Position numbers and translations under genes: made by a program. Shown here one piece after another: positions 42,215 to 50,968 of a stretch of DNA of 64,000 nt. Source of the DNA: DASRHT01 sp035293765 (GTDB lineage Bacteria > Chloroflexota > Ktedonobacteria > Ktedonobacterales > Ktedonobacteraceae); NCBI GenBank assembly GCA_035293765.1, contig DATGMF010000074.1, positions 130,140 to 194,139 of the forward strand, given 5' to 3'. Position 1 is the first letter of the stretch. Each line of letters opens with the position of its first letter. The notes under the pieces were generated by a model. It saw nothing but the letters and a program-made list of their open reading frames with translations. It had not been told where the DNA came from and ran no database searches.

Positions 42215-43099
42215 ATGGCTATGCAAGAGCTTGACTACTATCGCCAGCACAACCAGATCACTGATCCAGGCAAACAGGTTGCCTGTTATGGGGATTTACC
42301 GCGCGACATTGCCGGTCTGGTGAGGATTGTACAGGGTCTGCTCATCCCTCCCTATAGCGCCCTTTTGCGTAACCACTATCATGTTGACCCTGAAGAAATT
42401 GACAACGAGCCGTTCGGGCCATTTGGTCCGCGGCGCATAGAAGATCTCATCGAGCGCATTCAGATCCGCCATGCAGCCTCGCTTACCGTTGAGCGTCCGC
42501 CCGCCTTACGTATTGGCGTGATCTGCCGCAATTACGCGGTCCTGCTCGTCTCGATGCTGCGCCATTTAGGGATACCGGCGCGCGCCAGAGTTGGCTTCGG
42601 TGGCTACTTTGCCGCTCCCTACGCTGCCGATCATCGCGTAACGGAATATTGGGATGCTGCCCAGGATCGCTGGGTTTTGGTTGACGCGATGATCGACGAG
42701 GTTCAGCGCCGGGCCAACAAGCTGACGTTTAATACGCTGGATATCGGGCCAGATGATCCTTTCTGGCTGGCGGGAGTGGTCTGGCAGAGATGCCGCGCCG
42801 GTGAGCTTGACCCGCTGGCCTTCGGCGACTCCATTGATGATCTGGGGATGCCACCGATCCGTTACGCCTTGCTGCACGACTTTGCCTATCTGAACAAATG
42901 CGAGGTGCCTGGCTGTGACGCCTGGGGCGACCTCATTACCAAACCCGAAGCGGATCTCACCGCTGATGATCTCGCTCTGCTTGACCGCATAGCCGACCTT
43001 ACCGTTAACGTTGATCAGCAATTTGCAACATTGCGCACTCTTTTCGAGCAGACAGACTACGGGCAGGCCGTGCGTCGAGAACTGGCGGCGGTCCTGTAA
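42215..43099 (+). CDS. Transglutaminase-like superfamily protein
   Basis: A 294-residue protein with a transglutaminase-like Cys-His-Asp arrangement. Cys in GVICRNYAVLLVSMLRHLGIPARARVGF is the nucleophile helix, His in DHRVTEYWD and Asp in WVLVDAMID. These proteins are usually proteases or amidases rather than cross-linkers. The N-terminal ~95 residues and the acidic C-terminal helical part are unassigned. No signal peptide, so cytosolic. ATG 42215 has AAAGGA upstream; ATG 42221 is also possible. Confidence 0.8.
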   Translation: MAMQELDYYRQHNQITDPGKQVACYGDLPRDIAGLVRIVQGLLIPPYSALLRNHYHVDPEEIDNEPFGPFGPRRIEDLIERIQIRHAASLTVERPPALRIGVICRNYAVLLVSMLRHLGIPARARVGFGGYFAAPYAADHRVTEYWDAAQDRWVLVDAMIDEVQRRANKLTFNTLDIGPDDPFWLAGVVWQRCRAGELDPLAFGDSIDDLGMPPIRYALLHDFAYLNKCEVPGCDAWGDLITKPEADLTADDLALLDRIADLTVNVDQQFATLRTLFEQTDYGQAVRRELAAVL

Positions 43100-43123
43100 G
43101 CATGTTCGATATCGTCTGGTGGC

Positions 43124-43192
43124 GCGAGCAGGGCAACCGGTAGCTCCGTGGCTCCCCGATTCATCGTGGGAGTTGCCGGTTGCCCTGCTCGC
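43124..43192. repeat. Long hairpin repeat: family D core inside a 17-bp inverted repeat
   Basis: Outer arms 43124-43140 and 43176-43192 are perfect complements (core GAGCAGGGCAACCGG). They enclose TAGCTCC...GGGAG, the inverted form of the family D unit at 39717. The nesting is like that of the family A unit at 25600-25648. Confidence 0.75.
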
Positions 43193-43260
43193 TTGCGATC
43201 CCGCGGGAAAAAACAAGCGTGAAAAGGGTGCAATTTGTTGTGCTTCAGGTTATACTATAA

Positions 43261-43356
43261 TTTCAGTACCCTCAAACGGGTCGAGGTAGCCATGAGTCCT
43301 TGCCGCCTCCCGTGAAGGGAGTGTATACATCAAACCCTGAGATGTCAAGTGGAAAT
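43261..43356 (-). repeat. Promoter-bearing repeat family B, copy 3
   Basis: On the minus strand: TTGACA (43348-43343), 17 bp, TACACT (43325-43320). Hairpin 1 is CTCCC/GGGAG (43307-43311/43317-43321). Hairpin 2 is ACCC/GGGT (43268-43271/43278-43281). It reads toward the 3' side of the transglutaminase-like gene and away from the ABC exporter start at 43407. Confidence 0.8.
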
Positions 43357-43406
43357 GTTCTAAAAATTGTTCCTCCAACAAGCAGAAGTGGAAGGCCAGA
43401 GATTCT

Positions 43407-45272
43407 ATGAGTATGCATCGCGTGCGGGCTGCACGGGGACGGACGCCTGAAGATCAGGAATTTAAAATTAGTAAAGTTTTTACCGCCTTTACCAGCTTAC
43501 CACGCGTTTTAAAGCTGGTATGGACAACCCATGCGCCGCTAACGGCTGCGATGGCGTTCATCAGCGTCCTGCGCGGCATTACGCCGGCGGCATCGGTGAC
43601 GATCTCGCAGCTCGTAATCGATGGGGTCCTGCGCGGCATTCGCATTCATTCGGTCAATCCCATCTGGCTGCCTGTCGGCTTGCAACTGGGCGTCGGCCTG
43701 CTTGATCGCTTGTTAACCACGCTAAGCAACATTGTGCAGCAATTGTTGCAGGAGCAGGTTTCTAACAAGGTGCAGTTGTTGGTGCTAGAAAAGTCTAATA
43801 CGCTGGACCTCTCCTTTTTCGAAAATCCTGAGTTCTATGATAAGCTCCGTAACGTGGCGGATGAATCGACATACAAGCCGGTGACGATGATCTCGCAGTC
43901 CTTTGACCTGGCTCGCACGGTCATTACCATGTTCTCTATGATCTTCATCCTGCTGCAACTGGCGTGGTGGCTGGCGGTAATCGCGCTGGTCGTCCCTATC
44001 CCCTCGTTCATCGCCAGCACGCGCTACGGCTGGATTGGCTACATGCGTATGCGTCGTCAGTCGCCGGAGCGTCGCAAGCTGGCCTACTTCAATCGCGTCA
44101 TGACCATTGATGACTTCAATAAAGAGATCAAGCTATTCAACCTGGGCAATTTCTTTATTAACCAGTACCGGCACCTGGCTGAGAAGTTTTATGAGGAAGG
44201 GAAGGAGGAGGTGGTACGCCGTTACATGACGGGATTTTTCTGGGCATCGCTTACGGTCGCGGCCAATTCCGGCATCTATCTCTATGTTGCCCTGCGGGCC
44301 GTACAGGGCTTCATCAGTCTGGGCGCTTTAACCAAATACACGCAATCAGCCGTCCAGGTGGGCCAGAGTTTTCAGGGGGTGTTGGATGGAGTCTCGAATA
44401 CTTACGAGAATAATCTCTTTGTCAACACCTTATTCGAATTCCTCGAATACGAGCCGCATATTGTCTCGCCGGAGGAGCCGCAGCCGGTTGAGCCGCCGGA
44501 GGGAGTGCCGGGACTGGATATCGAGTTTCGCAACGTTAGCTTTACCTATCCAGGCAAAGATCCAGAAACGCAGGCTGCTCTGAAGAATGTGAGCTTTTCC
44601 ATTCAGGCGGGCGAGGCCATTGCGCTGGTCGGGCGCAACGGTGCTGGCAAAACCACGCTCGTCAAGCTGCTGACGCGCCTCTACGACCCCGATGAGGGCG
44701 AAATTCTGATCGGCGGACGCAATATCAAGGAGTATGATCTGAAGGAATTGCGCGAGCAGGTGGGGGTTATCTTCCAGGATTATATTCACTATCATATGAA
44801 TGCGCGTGAGAATATCGGTATGGGGCAGGTTGACGAGATAGAGAATATCGAGCTGGTCAACAGCGCAGCCCTCAAGAGTGGGGCCAATGCCGTGATTGAG
44901 CGTTTGCCGGATGGCTACGAGACGATGCTTGGTCGCTGGTTTGACGAGGGTGTGCAGTTGAGCGGGGGCGAGTGGCAGAAGGTGGCGCTGGCGCGGGCCT
45001 TTATGCGCGACGCCCGCATTCTGATGCTCGACGAGCCGACCAGCTCGCTCGACGCCCAGGCCGAATACGACGTTTTTGCTCGTTTTCGCGTCCTGACTGA
45101 AGGTAAAACCGCCATCTTCATCAGCCACCGCTTCAGTACGGTCCGCCTGGCGGATCGCATCTTTGTGCTGGAACACGGAAAGATCATCGAGAACGGTTCG
45201 CACCATGAATTAATGGCGCACAATGGCCGCTACGCCGAACTCTTCAACCTCCAGGCTTCCGCCTATCGGTAG
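43407..45272 (+). CDS. ABC exporter, fused permease and ATPase
   Basis: A 621-residue half-transporter. The N-terminal transmembrane domain has about six helices in ~40-350 (LTAAMAFISVLRGITPAASV, VITMFSMIFILLQLAWWLAVIALVVPI). The ATPase ~375-615 has Walker A GRNGAGKTTLVKLL, Q-loop VIFQDYIHY, signature QLSGGEWQKVALARAF, Walker B ILMLDEPTSSLD and switch His in IFISHRFS. It probably acts as a homodimer exporting lipid, peptide or drug. The stop codon (CGG TAG) is part of a family A repeat. A family B element lies 51 bp upstream, reading the other way. Confidence 0.93.
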   Translation: MSMHRVRAARGRTPEDQEFKISKVFTAFTSLPRVLKLVWTTHAPLTAAMAFISVLRGITPAASVTISQLVIDGVLRGIRIHSVNPIWLPVGLQLGVGLLDRLLTTLSNIVQQLLQEQVSNKVQLLVLEKSNTLDLSFFENPEFYDKLRNVADESTYKPVTMISQSFDLARTVITMFSMIFILLQLAWWLAVIALVVPIPSFIASTRYGWIGYMRMRRQSPERRKLAYFNRVMTIDDFNKEIKLFNLGNFFINQYRHLAEKFYEEGKEEVVRRYMTGFFWASLTVAANSGIYLYVALRAVQGFISLGALTKYTQSAVQVGQSFQGVLDGVSNTYENNLFVNTLFEFLEYEPHIVSPEEPQPVEPPEGVPGLDIEFRNVSFTYPGKDPETQAALKNVSFSIQAGEAIALVGRNGAGKTTLVKLLTRLYDPDEGEILIGGRNIKEYDLKELREQVGVIFQDYIHYHMNARENIGMGQVDEIENIELVNSAALKSGANAVIERLPDGYETMLGRWFDEGVQLSGGEWQKVALARAFMRDARILMLDEPTSSLDAQAEYDVFARFRVLTEGKTAIFISHRFSTVRLADRIFVLEHGKIIENGSHHELMAHNGRYAELFNLQASAYR

Positions 45273-45403
45273 GGCAACCCTGGCGGTTGCCCAGTTCCTC
45301 GTAGGACAGACGACGAACGTCGGTAGGGGCAATCCCTGGCGGTTGCCCAGTTCCCGCGGTTGCCCCGCCCCTGGTACAGGGCGGGGGCAAGCCCCGCCCC
45401 TAC
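45269..45403 (+). repeat. Three repeat family A units
   Basis: Units at 45269-45292 and 45323-45348 (GTAGGGGCAATCCCTGGCGG then TTGCCC), then a GC-rich inverted unit from 45353 to 45403 (GTTGCCCCGCCCCTGGTACA and its near-complement). The first GTAG contains the exporter stop codon. The remainder of 45273-45544 shows no gene. Confidence 0.8.
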
Positions 45404-45544
45404 AAAAGTACTACCCCGAAATTTATCAGAAATGTGCATATTTTATAATTATAAGGCTGTTCTTAACATAATGTGAAATTACGTTAAACAGGGGCTTATT
45501 TTTCTCCGTCCGGCCTTATCTCTCTATGTTTCAGGAGGGAACGT

Positions 45545-46402
45545 ATGCACGGTTTGATCTTTATGACGTGGGAGAAGTATCTCGGAGATCGCTTTGGCAA
45601 AAGATTTCTTGATGCCTACCGGAATGCTATCGGAGAGACAGCCGCCAACTTGCCACTGGCGAACCGTCTCTATGATGATGAGACGCTGCTGGTGGGAGTG
45701 GGCGCGGCCAGCCGGTTAGCATCAATGCTGCCCGAAGCGCTCTTGCGCGAGTACGGGCGCTATTTCATCATCAATGGCCTCACCGGTCACTTGTGTTTGT
45801 ACATTCTGGCCCAGGTTCATAACGGTTGTGACCTCTTGCTCACCATGCGCAATGCGCATGCTCGCTTGCGTACCACTTTAGAAGGTTTACAGCCCCCCCT
45901 TTTTGAGTATGAGCCTTCATCCCTCCCCAATGAAGTGATCCTGCGTTACGATAGTCCGCGCAAATTATGCGATGTGCTACTGGGCGCGATTGAGGGGGCG
46001 GCAGAACGTTTTGGCGAGACGGTGCAGATCCAGGAGCATGCCTGTATGAAGACAGGAGCGCCGTTTTGTCGTATTTCGGCTCGCTTTTTTGCTCCTAAAG
46101 ATGATCCTGATCGCTACCGGCGTGGCGCGACCGATACGAGCCAGCAGCGCATTCATGCCCCGTTGCTTGATCTGGTCTGGGACTCCTTGCCTGATGCTGG
46201 CAGATCGGAGGGGATCAGGCTATCAGAACTACAAGGAGCGCTGCAACGGCGCCATCGTGTCCCTGCGTACCACCTCCGCCCAGCAATATTACTTGAGGCA
46301 CTGCACCAGTTGCAATTCGCAGGCTACGTCATGAGTACGGCCCATCAGCCACAGGATAATTTTATGGACCGGCGTTACTGGCGTGTCAATAAACATCTGT
46401 GA
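45545..46402 (+). CDS. H-NOX (heme NO/O2-binding) domain protein with a novel C-terminal region
   Basis: A 285-residue protein starting MHGLIFMTWEKYLGDRFG, as H-NOX domains do. His105 in LTMRNAHARLR is the proximal heme ligand position. Tyr135-x-Ser137-x-Arg139 in LRYDSPRK is the YxSxR heme-propionate motif, with the same numbering as soluble guanylate cyclase beta. The domain ends near residue 185. Two late cysteines (ACMKTGAPFC) recall the related V4R fold. Residues ~195-285 (LLDLVWDSLPDAGRSEGIRL ... FMDRRYWRVNKHL) look like a winged-helix domain, which I do not recognise. It likely senses NO, with output through the C-terminal part, as no cyclase or kinase gene is adjacent. Confidence 0.82.
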   Translation: MHGLIFMTWEKYLGDRFGKRFLDAYRNAIGETAANLPLANRLYDDETLLVGVGAASRLASMLPEALLREYGRYFIINGLTGHLCLYILAQVHNGCDLLLTMRNAHARLRTTLEGLQPPLFEYEPSSLPNEVILRYDSPRKLCDVLLGAIEGAAERFGETVQIQEHACMKTGAPFCRISARFFAPKDDPDRYRRGATDTSQQRIHAPLLDLVWDSLPDAGRSEGIRLSELQGALQRRHRVPAYHLRPAILLEALHQLQFAGYVMSTAHQPQDNFMDRRYWRVNKHL

Positions 46403-46405
46403 TTA

Positions 46406-47479
46406 TTATTTGAGCTCGATCCCCAGTCCGCTTTTGACAATGGACACGTCGTAGATGCCCCCACGTTGCTCATAGCCGCCGATGAAAGGATCTTCAGCCA
46501 GCAGCATGGGGGTATCGAGATCAACAAAGCGGAAGCCGCCCTGGCCCGCCACAAAATGCGCGGCGGCGCTAATAGCAAGGCGCGATTCCATCATTGCCCC
46601 GACCATCAATTGGATATTGTTGGCGCGACAGAGGGCCGCGATATCCAGCGCATCTACAAAGCCCGACTTCATCAGCTTGATGTTGATTATATTGACTGCA
46701 CGCATCGCGATCAGGCGGGCGACGGCGGTGGAACTGGACGCGCTCTCGTCGGCGGCGATGGGGACGGTCGTATGCCGGGTGATGTAGCGCAGCCCATCAA
46801 AGTCGTCTTTATGAACGGGCTGCTCCATCATCAGCGGGCGAATGCCACGGTCGTCGAGGGCTTCCAGGCAGAGCAGGGCTTCATTGGGAGTGTAGCCCTG
46901 ATTAGCGTCGAGGGTCAGCGCGAGATGAGGCGCGCCGTTACGGATAGCCTCGACGCGGAAGACATCCTCACGCAGATCGCTGCCAACCTTGATTTTGATG
47001 CTGGCGATGCCGCGCGCCACGATTGCTTTAGCCAGCTCATAGCCATGCTCCGGCGTCACCAGGGGAATGCTCATATCGGTTTCTACGAAGGTTCCTGCCC
47101 CCCCAAAAAAGACGTAAAGCGGGATACCATACGAACGAGCGAGGGCATCCAAAATTGCCATCTCCATGCCTGCGCAGACGGTCGCCTGGGCGAAATAGAC
47201 GCTATGGATCAGTCGCGAGATGACGCGCCAGTGAGCGGCGTCGCGTCCCTCTAATAGCTCGATACAGCCCCTGGCGGCAGCGAGCGCGGTTTCTTGCGCT
47301 TCACCTGTGCTTGGTGGGAAAGGGGCGCACTCGCCATAGCCGATGCTGCCATCGCTCAATGTGACGGTGATGAGAACATTGCGCGCCTCAGAGACGCTGC
47401 CGGTCGAGATGGTGAAGGGCTCTAACAGGGGGATGGTTAGAGGCTCAACTTTGATAGATTGGATGGTTGTACGTGGCAT
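46406..47479 (-). CDS. L-Ala-D/L-Glu (dipeptide) epimerase-like enolase-superfamily enzyme
   Basis: A 357-residue enolase-superfamily protein of the muconate-lactonising/dipeptide epimerase subgroup. SIKIKVG carries the KxK catalytic lysine (~165), and metal ligands are in LTLDANQGY (Asp), MMEQPV (Glu) and AADESA (Asp). The second catalytic lysine is in INIKLMKSG. The N-terminal capping domain is typical (VEPLTIPLLEPFTISTGSV). It is the last gene of a murF-ddl-epimerase operon, 53 bp after ddl. This context favours L-Ala-D/L-Glu epimerisation in peptidoglycan recycling over muconate metabolism. Confidence 0.87.
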   Translation of the reverse strand: MPRTTIQSIKVEPLTIPLLEPFTISTGSVSEARNVLITVTLSDGSIGYGECAPFPPSTGEAQETALAAARGCIELLEGRDAAHWRVISRLIHSVYFAQATVCAGMEMAILDALARSYGIPLYVFFGGAGTFVETDMSIPLVTPEHGYELAKAIVARGIASIKIKVGSDLREDVFRVEAIRNGAPHLALTLDANQGYTPNEALLCLEALDDRGIRPLMMEQPVHKDDFDGLRYITRHTTVPIAADESASSSTAVARLIAMRAVNIINIKLMKSGFVDALDIAALCRANNIQLMVGAMMESRLAISAAAHFVAGQGGFRFVDLDTPMLLAEDPFIGGYEQRGGIYDVSIVKSGLGIELK

Positions 47480-47532
47480 GGGGGTGCAGCCTTTCCTCCG
47501 CTGTGGCGCATTGGACTAATACAATACTTACA

Positions 47533-48651
47533 TCACATACTCGTCCTGTTCCGTTGCCGATCCTCATAACGTTCAATCGCCAGCTCGATCAGGCGATCCG
47601 CCAGTTCAGAGTAGGGGACGCCGCTGGCCTCCCAGAGTTTGGCATACATGCTGATCTGGGTAAAGCCGGGGAGGGTGTTGACCTCGTTGATATAGATCTT
47701 GTTGGTCTCCTTTTCCAGGAAGAAATCGACGCGGGCCAGACCGCTCAGATCGAGAGCGGTAAACGCCTGGATGGACTGACTGCGCACCTCTTCTGCTATG
47801 GCCTGGGGAATGTTGGCGGGGATGATGACCTGCGATTTGTTGTCGATATACTTGGCGTTGTAGTCATAAAATTCGTTGCTGGCAATCACTTCGCCGACGA
47901 CGGAGGCAAGGGGTTCGTCGTTGCCCAGGATGGCGCATTCCAACTCGCGACAGTTGACGCCGCGCTCGATGATGATTTTGCGGTCGTACTCGGCGGCGAG
48001 CCGCATTGCGTGCCCCAGCTCTTCGCGATTGTGCGCTTTGCTAATACCCACGCTCGATCCCAGGTTGACCGGTTTGACAAAGCAGGGATAGCCAAGACGC
48101 TGCTCAATGGCTGCCGTGATCGCATCCTCTGAGCGTTCCCACTCATTACGCCGATAGACCAGGTAGTCAACAATGGGCAGGCCGACGGACTGGAAGATCA
48201 GCTTCATCTTCTCTTTGTCCATGCCCAGAGCCGAGCCAAGCACGCCGCAGCCCACGTAGGGCACGTTCGCCATGTCGAGCAACCCCTGGAGCGCGCCATC
48301 TTCGCCATAGGGGCCGTGCATCACGGGAAAGATGACATCAATCGCGCCGTTATCGCTCAGTTGCTCGCTGCCCTCAACGGGAATGAGGCGGCGCAGGTTG
48401 GGATCGCCTGTGAGCGTGACGGCGGTGGTTGCCTCTAAGTCGGAGGCATCCAGGCGTTGTTCGGCGGCCTGCAAGCGTGCCGGTTCCACGCCGAGCAGCC
48501 AGGAACCGGATTTATCGATGGCGATGGGCACGACATCATATTTGTTGCGGTCCAGATTCGCCATGACGGACTGCGCCGAGGCGAGCGAAACTTCATGCTC
48601 GCCTGAACGACCACCGAAGATCAGGCCAATACGCAACTTTTTCTGAGTCAT
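47533..48651 (-). CDS. ddl: D-alanine--D-alanine ligase
   Basis: A 372-residue ATP-grasp ligase making D-Ala-D-Ala for peptidoglycan. N-terminal GLIFGGRSGEHEVSLASAQS, VIFPVMHGPYGEDGALQGLL, substrate-loop PCFVKPVNLGSSVGISKAHN, and C-terminal RVDFFLEKETNKIYINEVNTLPGFT. The INEVNTLPGFT end and omega-loop fit DdlA/B rather than VanA-type ligases, which specify lactate; D-Ala specificity is therefore expected. It starts 30 bp after murF on the same strand and is followed by the dipeptide epimerase. AAAGGA precedes the ATG. Confidence 0.95.
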   Translation of the reverse strand: MTQKKLRIGLIFGGRSGEHEVSLASAQSVMANLDRNKYDVVPIAIDKSGSWLLGVEPARLQAAEQRLDASDLEATTAVTLTGDPNLRRLIPVEGSEQLSDNGAIDVIFPVMHGPYGEDGALQGLLDMANVPYVGCGVLGSALGMDKEKMKLIFQSVGLPIVDYLVYRRNEWERSEDAITAAIEQRLGYPCFVKPVNLGSSVGISKAHNREELGHAMRLAAEYDRKIIIERGVNCRELECAILGNDEPLASVVGEVIASNEFYDYNAKYIDNKSQVIIPANIPQAIAEEVRSQSIQAFTALDLSGLARVDFFLEKETNKIYINEVNTLPGFTQISMYAKLWEASGVPYSELADRLIELAIERYEDRQRNRTSM

Positions 48652-48681
48652 TTCGCCGGTTCCTTTCTTGAGCGAGCATGG

Positions 48682-50106
48682 TTACAGCATATCCAGTATC
48701 GTTTCCATACGCATCCCGCGCGAGCCTTTGAGCAGCACGAGATCATCAGCATGGACTTCACGTTTGAGCAGTTCAGCCGTGGCAACTTTGGCGCTTTCCA
48801 GTGCTGCACTATTATCTACATCGGCAGGAAAATAGTAGGCATGCTTTTCGGGGAAGCCTGCCTCGATTGCGCCCTCGACATAGAAGCGGGCCTGCTCTCC
48901 CACCGCGATGAGGTAGTCTATTGTGCCAGCTAAAGCGGCTCCACTGGCACGATGTTCAGCGGGCGCGAAGTCGCCCAACTCGAAGATGTCGCCGAGCACG
49001 GCCCAGCGTTTTCCCGTTGGGGCCAGAGAGCTGGCGCGCATGGCCTGGGTGATGGCGATGATCGACTGACGATTGGCGTTGTAGGTATCGTCGATCAAGG
49101 TGCTGCCATTGGGGCCGGGCTTGATCTCGCAGCGACCTCGGGCCGGGGCGAGCGCCTCTAAAGCTGCCACAATATCGTCCAGGGACATCTCTGCCGCGCA
49201 TCCTGCCGCCGCCGCCGCCAGAGCGATGGCAACGCCATGTACGCCGGGCAGGTGCAATTGTACGAGCCGTTGCGTCCCGTGATAGCTGAGGGTAAAGCTG
49301 AGTCCCCGCAAAGTATCGCCTTTGATATCGCTGCCGCGCACCTCGGCTTCGGCAGATTGACCGTAATAGAGCAGGCGGGCCTGAGTTTTTGTGCCCATGC
49401 CGCGCACGTTGAGATCATCGTAGTTGAGGATCGCGATACCATCCGGCGTGAGAGCCTGTACCAGTTCGCTTTTGGCGATGACGACGCGCTCCTGTGATTT
49501 GAAAAACTCCAGGTGTGCGGCTCCAACATTCGTGACCATCGACCAGTCTGGACGCGCGATAGTGCGGCAGAGCCAGGCCAGTTCTCCCACCCATTGCGCC
49601 CCCATTTCGAGCACAGCATAGCGCTGCTGCGGCTCCAGGCGCAGCAGCGTCAGCGGATAGCCAATCTCGTTATTATAAGAAGCCTGTGTCTTGAGCGTGG
49701 GAGCCTTGCGACTGAGCACGGCGGCGATGGCCTCTTTGGTGCTGGTTTTGCCATTGCTCCCGGTGATGCCAATCAGCGTGGTATTTTGCTGGCGCGCCGT
49801 GCGCACGCGAGCTGTGGCATGTAGAGCTGCAACCACATCGGGAACGACAATTTGTAGAAAGTCGGGAGGCACGTCTTCAGCCGGCTCGGTACAGAGCGCG
49901 CCGAGCGCCCCCGCGCGCGCAACCGCAGGAATGAAGCGATGACCATCGACCTTCGCGCCCTTGATGGCAATAAAGAGATCGCCAGGCTCAATCTGGCGGC
50001 TATCGTGGTGCGCGGAGCGAAAAACTAACTGCGGGTCAGCCGGGGCGCTGCTGTGTATCCGCACCCCATTGGTATTGCCCTGTAGTATATCGTCGAGGGT
50101 AAACAT
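48682..50106 (-). CDS. murF: UDP-N-acetylmuramoyl-tripeptide--D-alanyl-D-alanine ligase
   Basis: A 474-residue Mur ligase adding D-Ala-D-Ala to UDP-MurNAc-tripeptide. The N-terminal domain has DSRQIEPGDLFIAIKGAKVDGHRFI. The ATP site is TLIGITGSNGKTSTKEAIAAVL, followed by KTQASYNNEIGYPLTLLRL, VLEMGAQWVGELAWL, NVGAAHLEFF and the C-terminal LIDDTYNANRQSIIAITQAM with WAVLGDIFELGDFA. All motifs are standard for MurF. First gene of the murF-ddl-epimerase operon, so two consecutive steps of the D-Ala branch are co-expressed with a recycling enzyme. The operon lacks other mur/dcw genes. Confidence 0.95.
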   Translation of the reverse strand: MFTLDDILQGNTNGVRIHSSAPADPQLVFRSAHHDSRQIEPGDLFIAIKGAKVDGHRFIPAVARAGALGALCTEPAEDVPPDFLQIVVPDVVAALHATARVRTARQQNTTLIGITGSNGKTSTKEAIAAVLSRKAPTLKTQASYNNEIGYPLTLLRLEPQQRYAVLEMGAQWVGELAWLCRTIARPDWSMVTNVGAAHLEFFKSQERVVIAKSELVQALTPDGIAILNYDDLNVRGMGTKTQARLLYYGQSAEAEVRGSDIKGDTLRGLSFTLSYHGTQRLVQLHLPGVHGVAIALAAAAAGCAAEMSLDDIVAALEALAPARGRCEIKPGPNGSTLIDDTYNANRQSIIAITQAMRASSLAPTGKRWAVLGDIFELGDFAPAEHRASGAALAGTIDYLIAVGEQARFYVEGAIEAGFPEKHAYYFPADVDNSAALESAKVATAELLKREVHADDLVLLKGSRGMRMETILDML

Positions 50107-50209
50107 TGTCTGCTTGAGCCTCCGCCTCTCTACTATTCTCTGAGCAAATTATATCATGCCTGACCATTTTCGTCTGCCTGCCCCTATAGACTAATATTTT
50201 GTAAGTAAC

Positions 50210-50238
50210 TTGACAAAAGAAAGTCTGTGTGGTATGGT
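50210..50238 (+). promoter_or_regulatory. Sigma70-like promoter for the yceI-like gene
   Basis: TTGACA (50210-50215), 17 bp, TATGGT (50233-50238), 63 bp before the ATG. A GTTAG...CTAAC inverted repeat (near 50247-50264) just downstream could be an operator. Confidence 0.6.
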
Positions 50239-50301
50239 TATGTCAGTTAGTAAAGCTGCTAACGCATCAAATCATAAAAAAATCATCTGGAGGTTATTTC
50301 C

Positions 50302-50856
50302 ATGGCATGGGAAATTGATGCCAACCATTCGCAAGCAACATTCGCTGTCAAGCATATGATGGTAACAACGGTGCGAGGACAGTTTAAAGTGCTAAGGGGC
50401 AAACTTAACATTGACGAGCAGAACCCCGCTAATTCGTGGGTTGAGGCCGAAGTCGATGCAGCCAGTATTGATACGCGCGAACCCAACCGCGACGGTCACC
50501 TGCGTTCCCCTGATTTCTTCGATGTTGAGAACTATCCCAAGATTACATTCAAGAGCACAAAAGTTGAGCACGTTGGTGGCGACGAGTACAAAGTAACGGG
50601 CGATCTGAGCATGCATGGGGTCACAAAGCCGGTTGTCTTTAAGGCTGAATATGCTGGTCAGACAAAGGATGCCTATGGATTGCAGCGGGCAGGTTTAAGC
50701 GCAAGAACTACGATCAACCGTAAAGATTTTGGGCTGACCTGGAACAGGGCGATTGAGACTGGTGGGGTCGCGGTGAGCGAGGATGTGAGGATCGAGATTG
50801 ATCTGGCGGCGGTGAATAAATTTCAGTATCCTCAAGCGGATCGAGCCCACCAGTAG
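50302..50856 (+). CDS. YceI-family lipid-binding-like protein
   Basis: A 184-residue YceI protein (lipocalin-like beta barrel binding polyisoprenoids or other amphiphiles). WEIDANHSQATFAVKHMMVTTVRGQF is the family start, followed by HLRSPDFFDVENYPKITFKS, GDLSMHGVTKPVVFKAEY and TTINRKDFGLTWNRAIETGG. There is no signal peptide, so it is probably cytosolic, unlike E. coli YceI. GGAGG precedes the ATG. The family normally ends around IEIDLAAV; the last eleven residues (FQYPQADRAHQ) and the stop codon are encoded by a family B repeat. Confidence 0.93.
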   Translation: MAWEIDANHSQATFAVKHMMVTTVRGQFKVLRGKLNIDEQNPANSWVEAEVDAASIDTREPNRDGHLRSPDFFDVENYPKITFKSTKVEHVGGDEYKVTGDLSMHGVTKPVVFKAEYAGQTKDAYGLQRAGLSARTTINRKDFGLTWNRAIETGGVAVSEDVRIEIDLAAVNKFQYPQADRAHQ

Positions 50857-50916
50857 GCCGCGTCGCCCTCCTTGAGAGGAGTATAGATATTAAACCCGAA
50901 AACGTCAAGTGAAAAT
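50821..50916 (-). repeat. Promoter-bearing repeat family B, copy 4
   Basis: On the minus strand: TTGACG (50908-50903), 17 bp, TATACT (50885-50880). Hairpin 1 is CTCCT/AGGAG (50868-50872/50877-50881), a compensatory change from CTCCC/GGGAG. Hairpin 2 is ATCC/GGAT (50828-50831/50838-50841). It reads into and overlaps the end of the yceI-like gene. Confidence 0.8.
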
Positions 50917-50968
50917 ATATCAAAAGGAGTACCCCCACAGAACAGGTACCCCTTTTGATTCGCGACAG

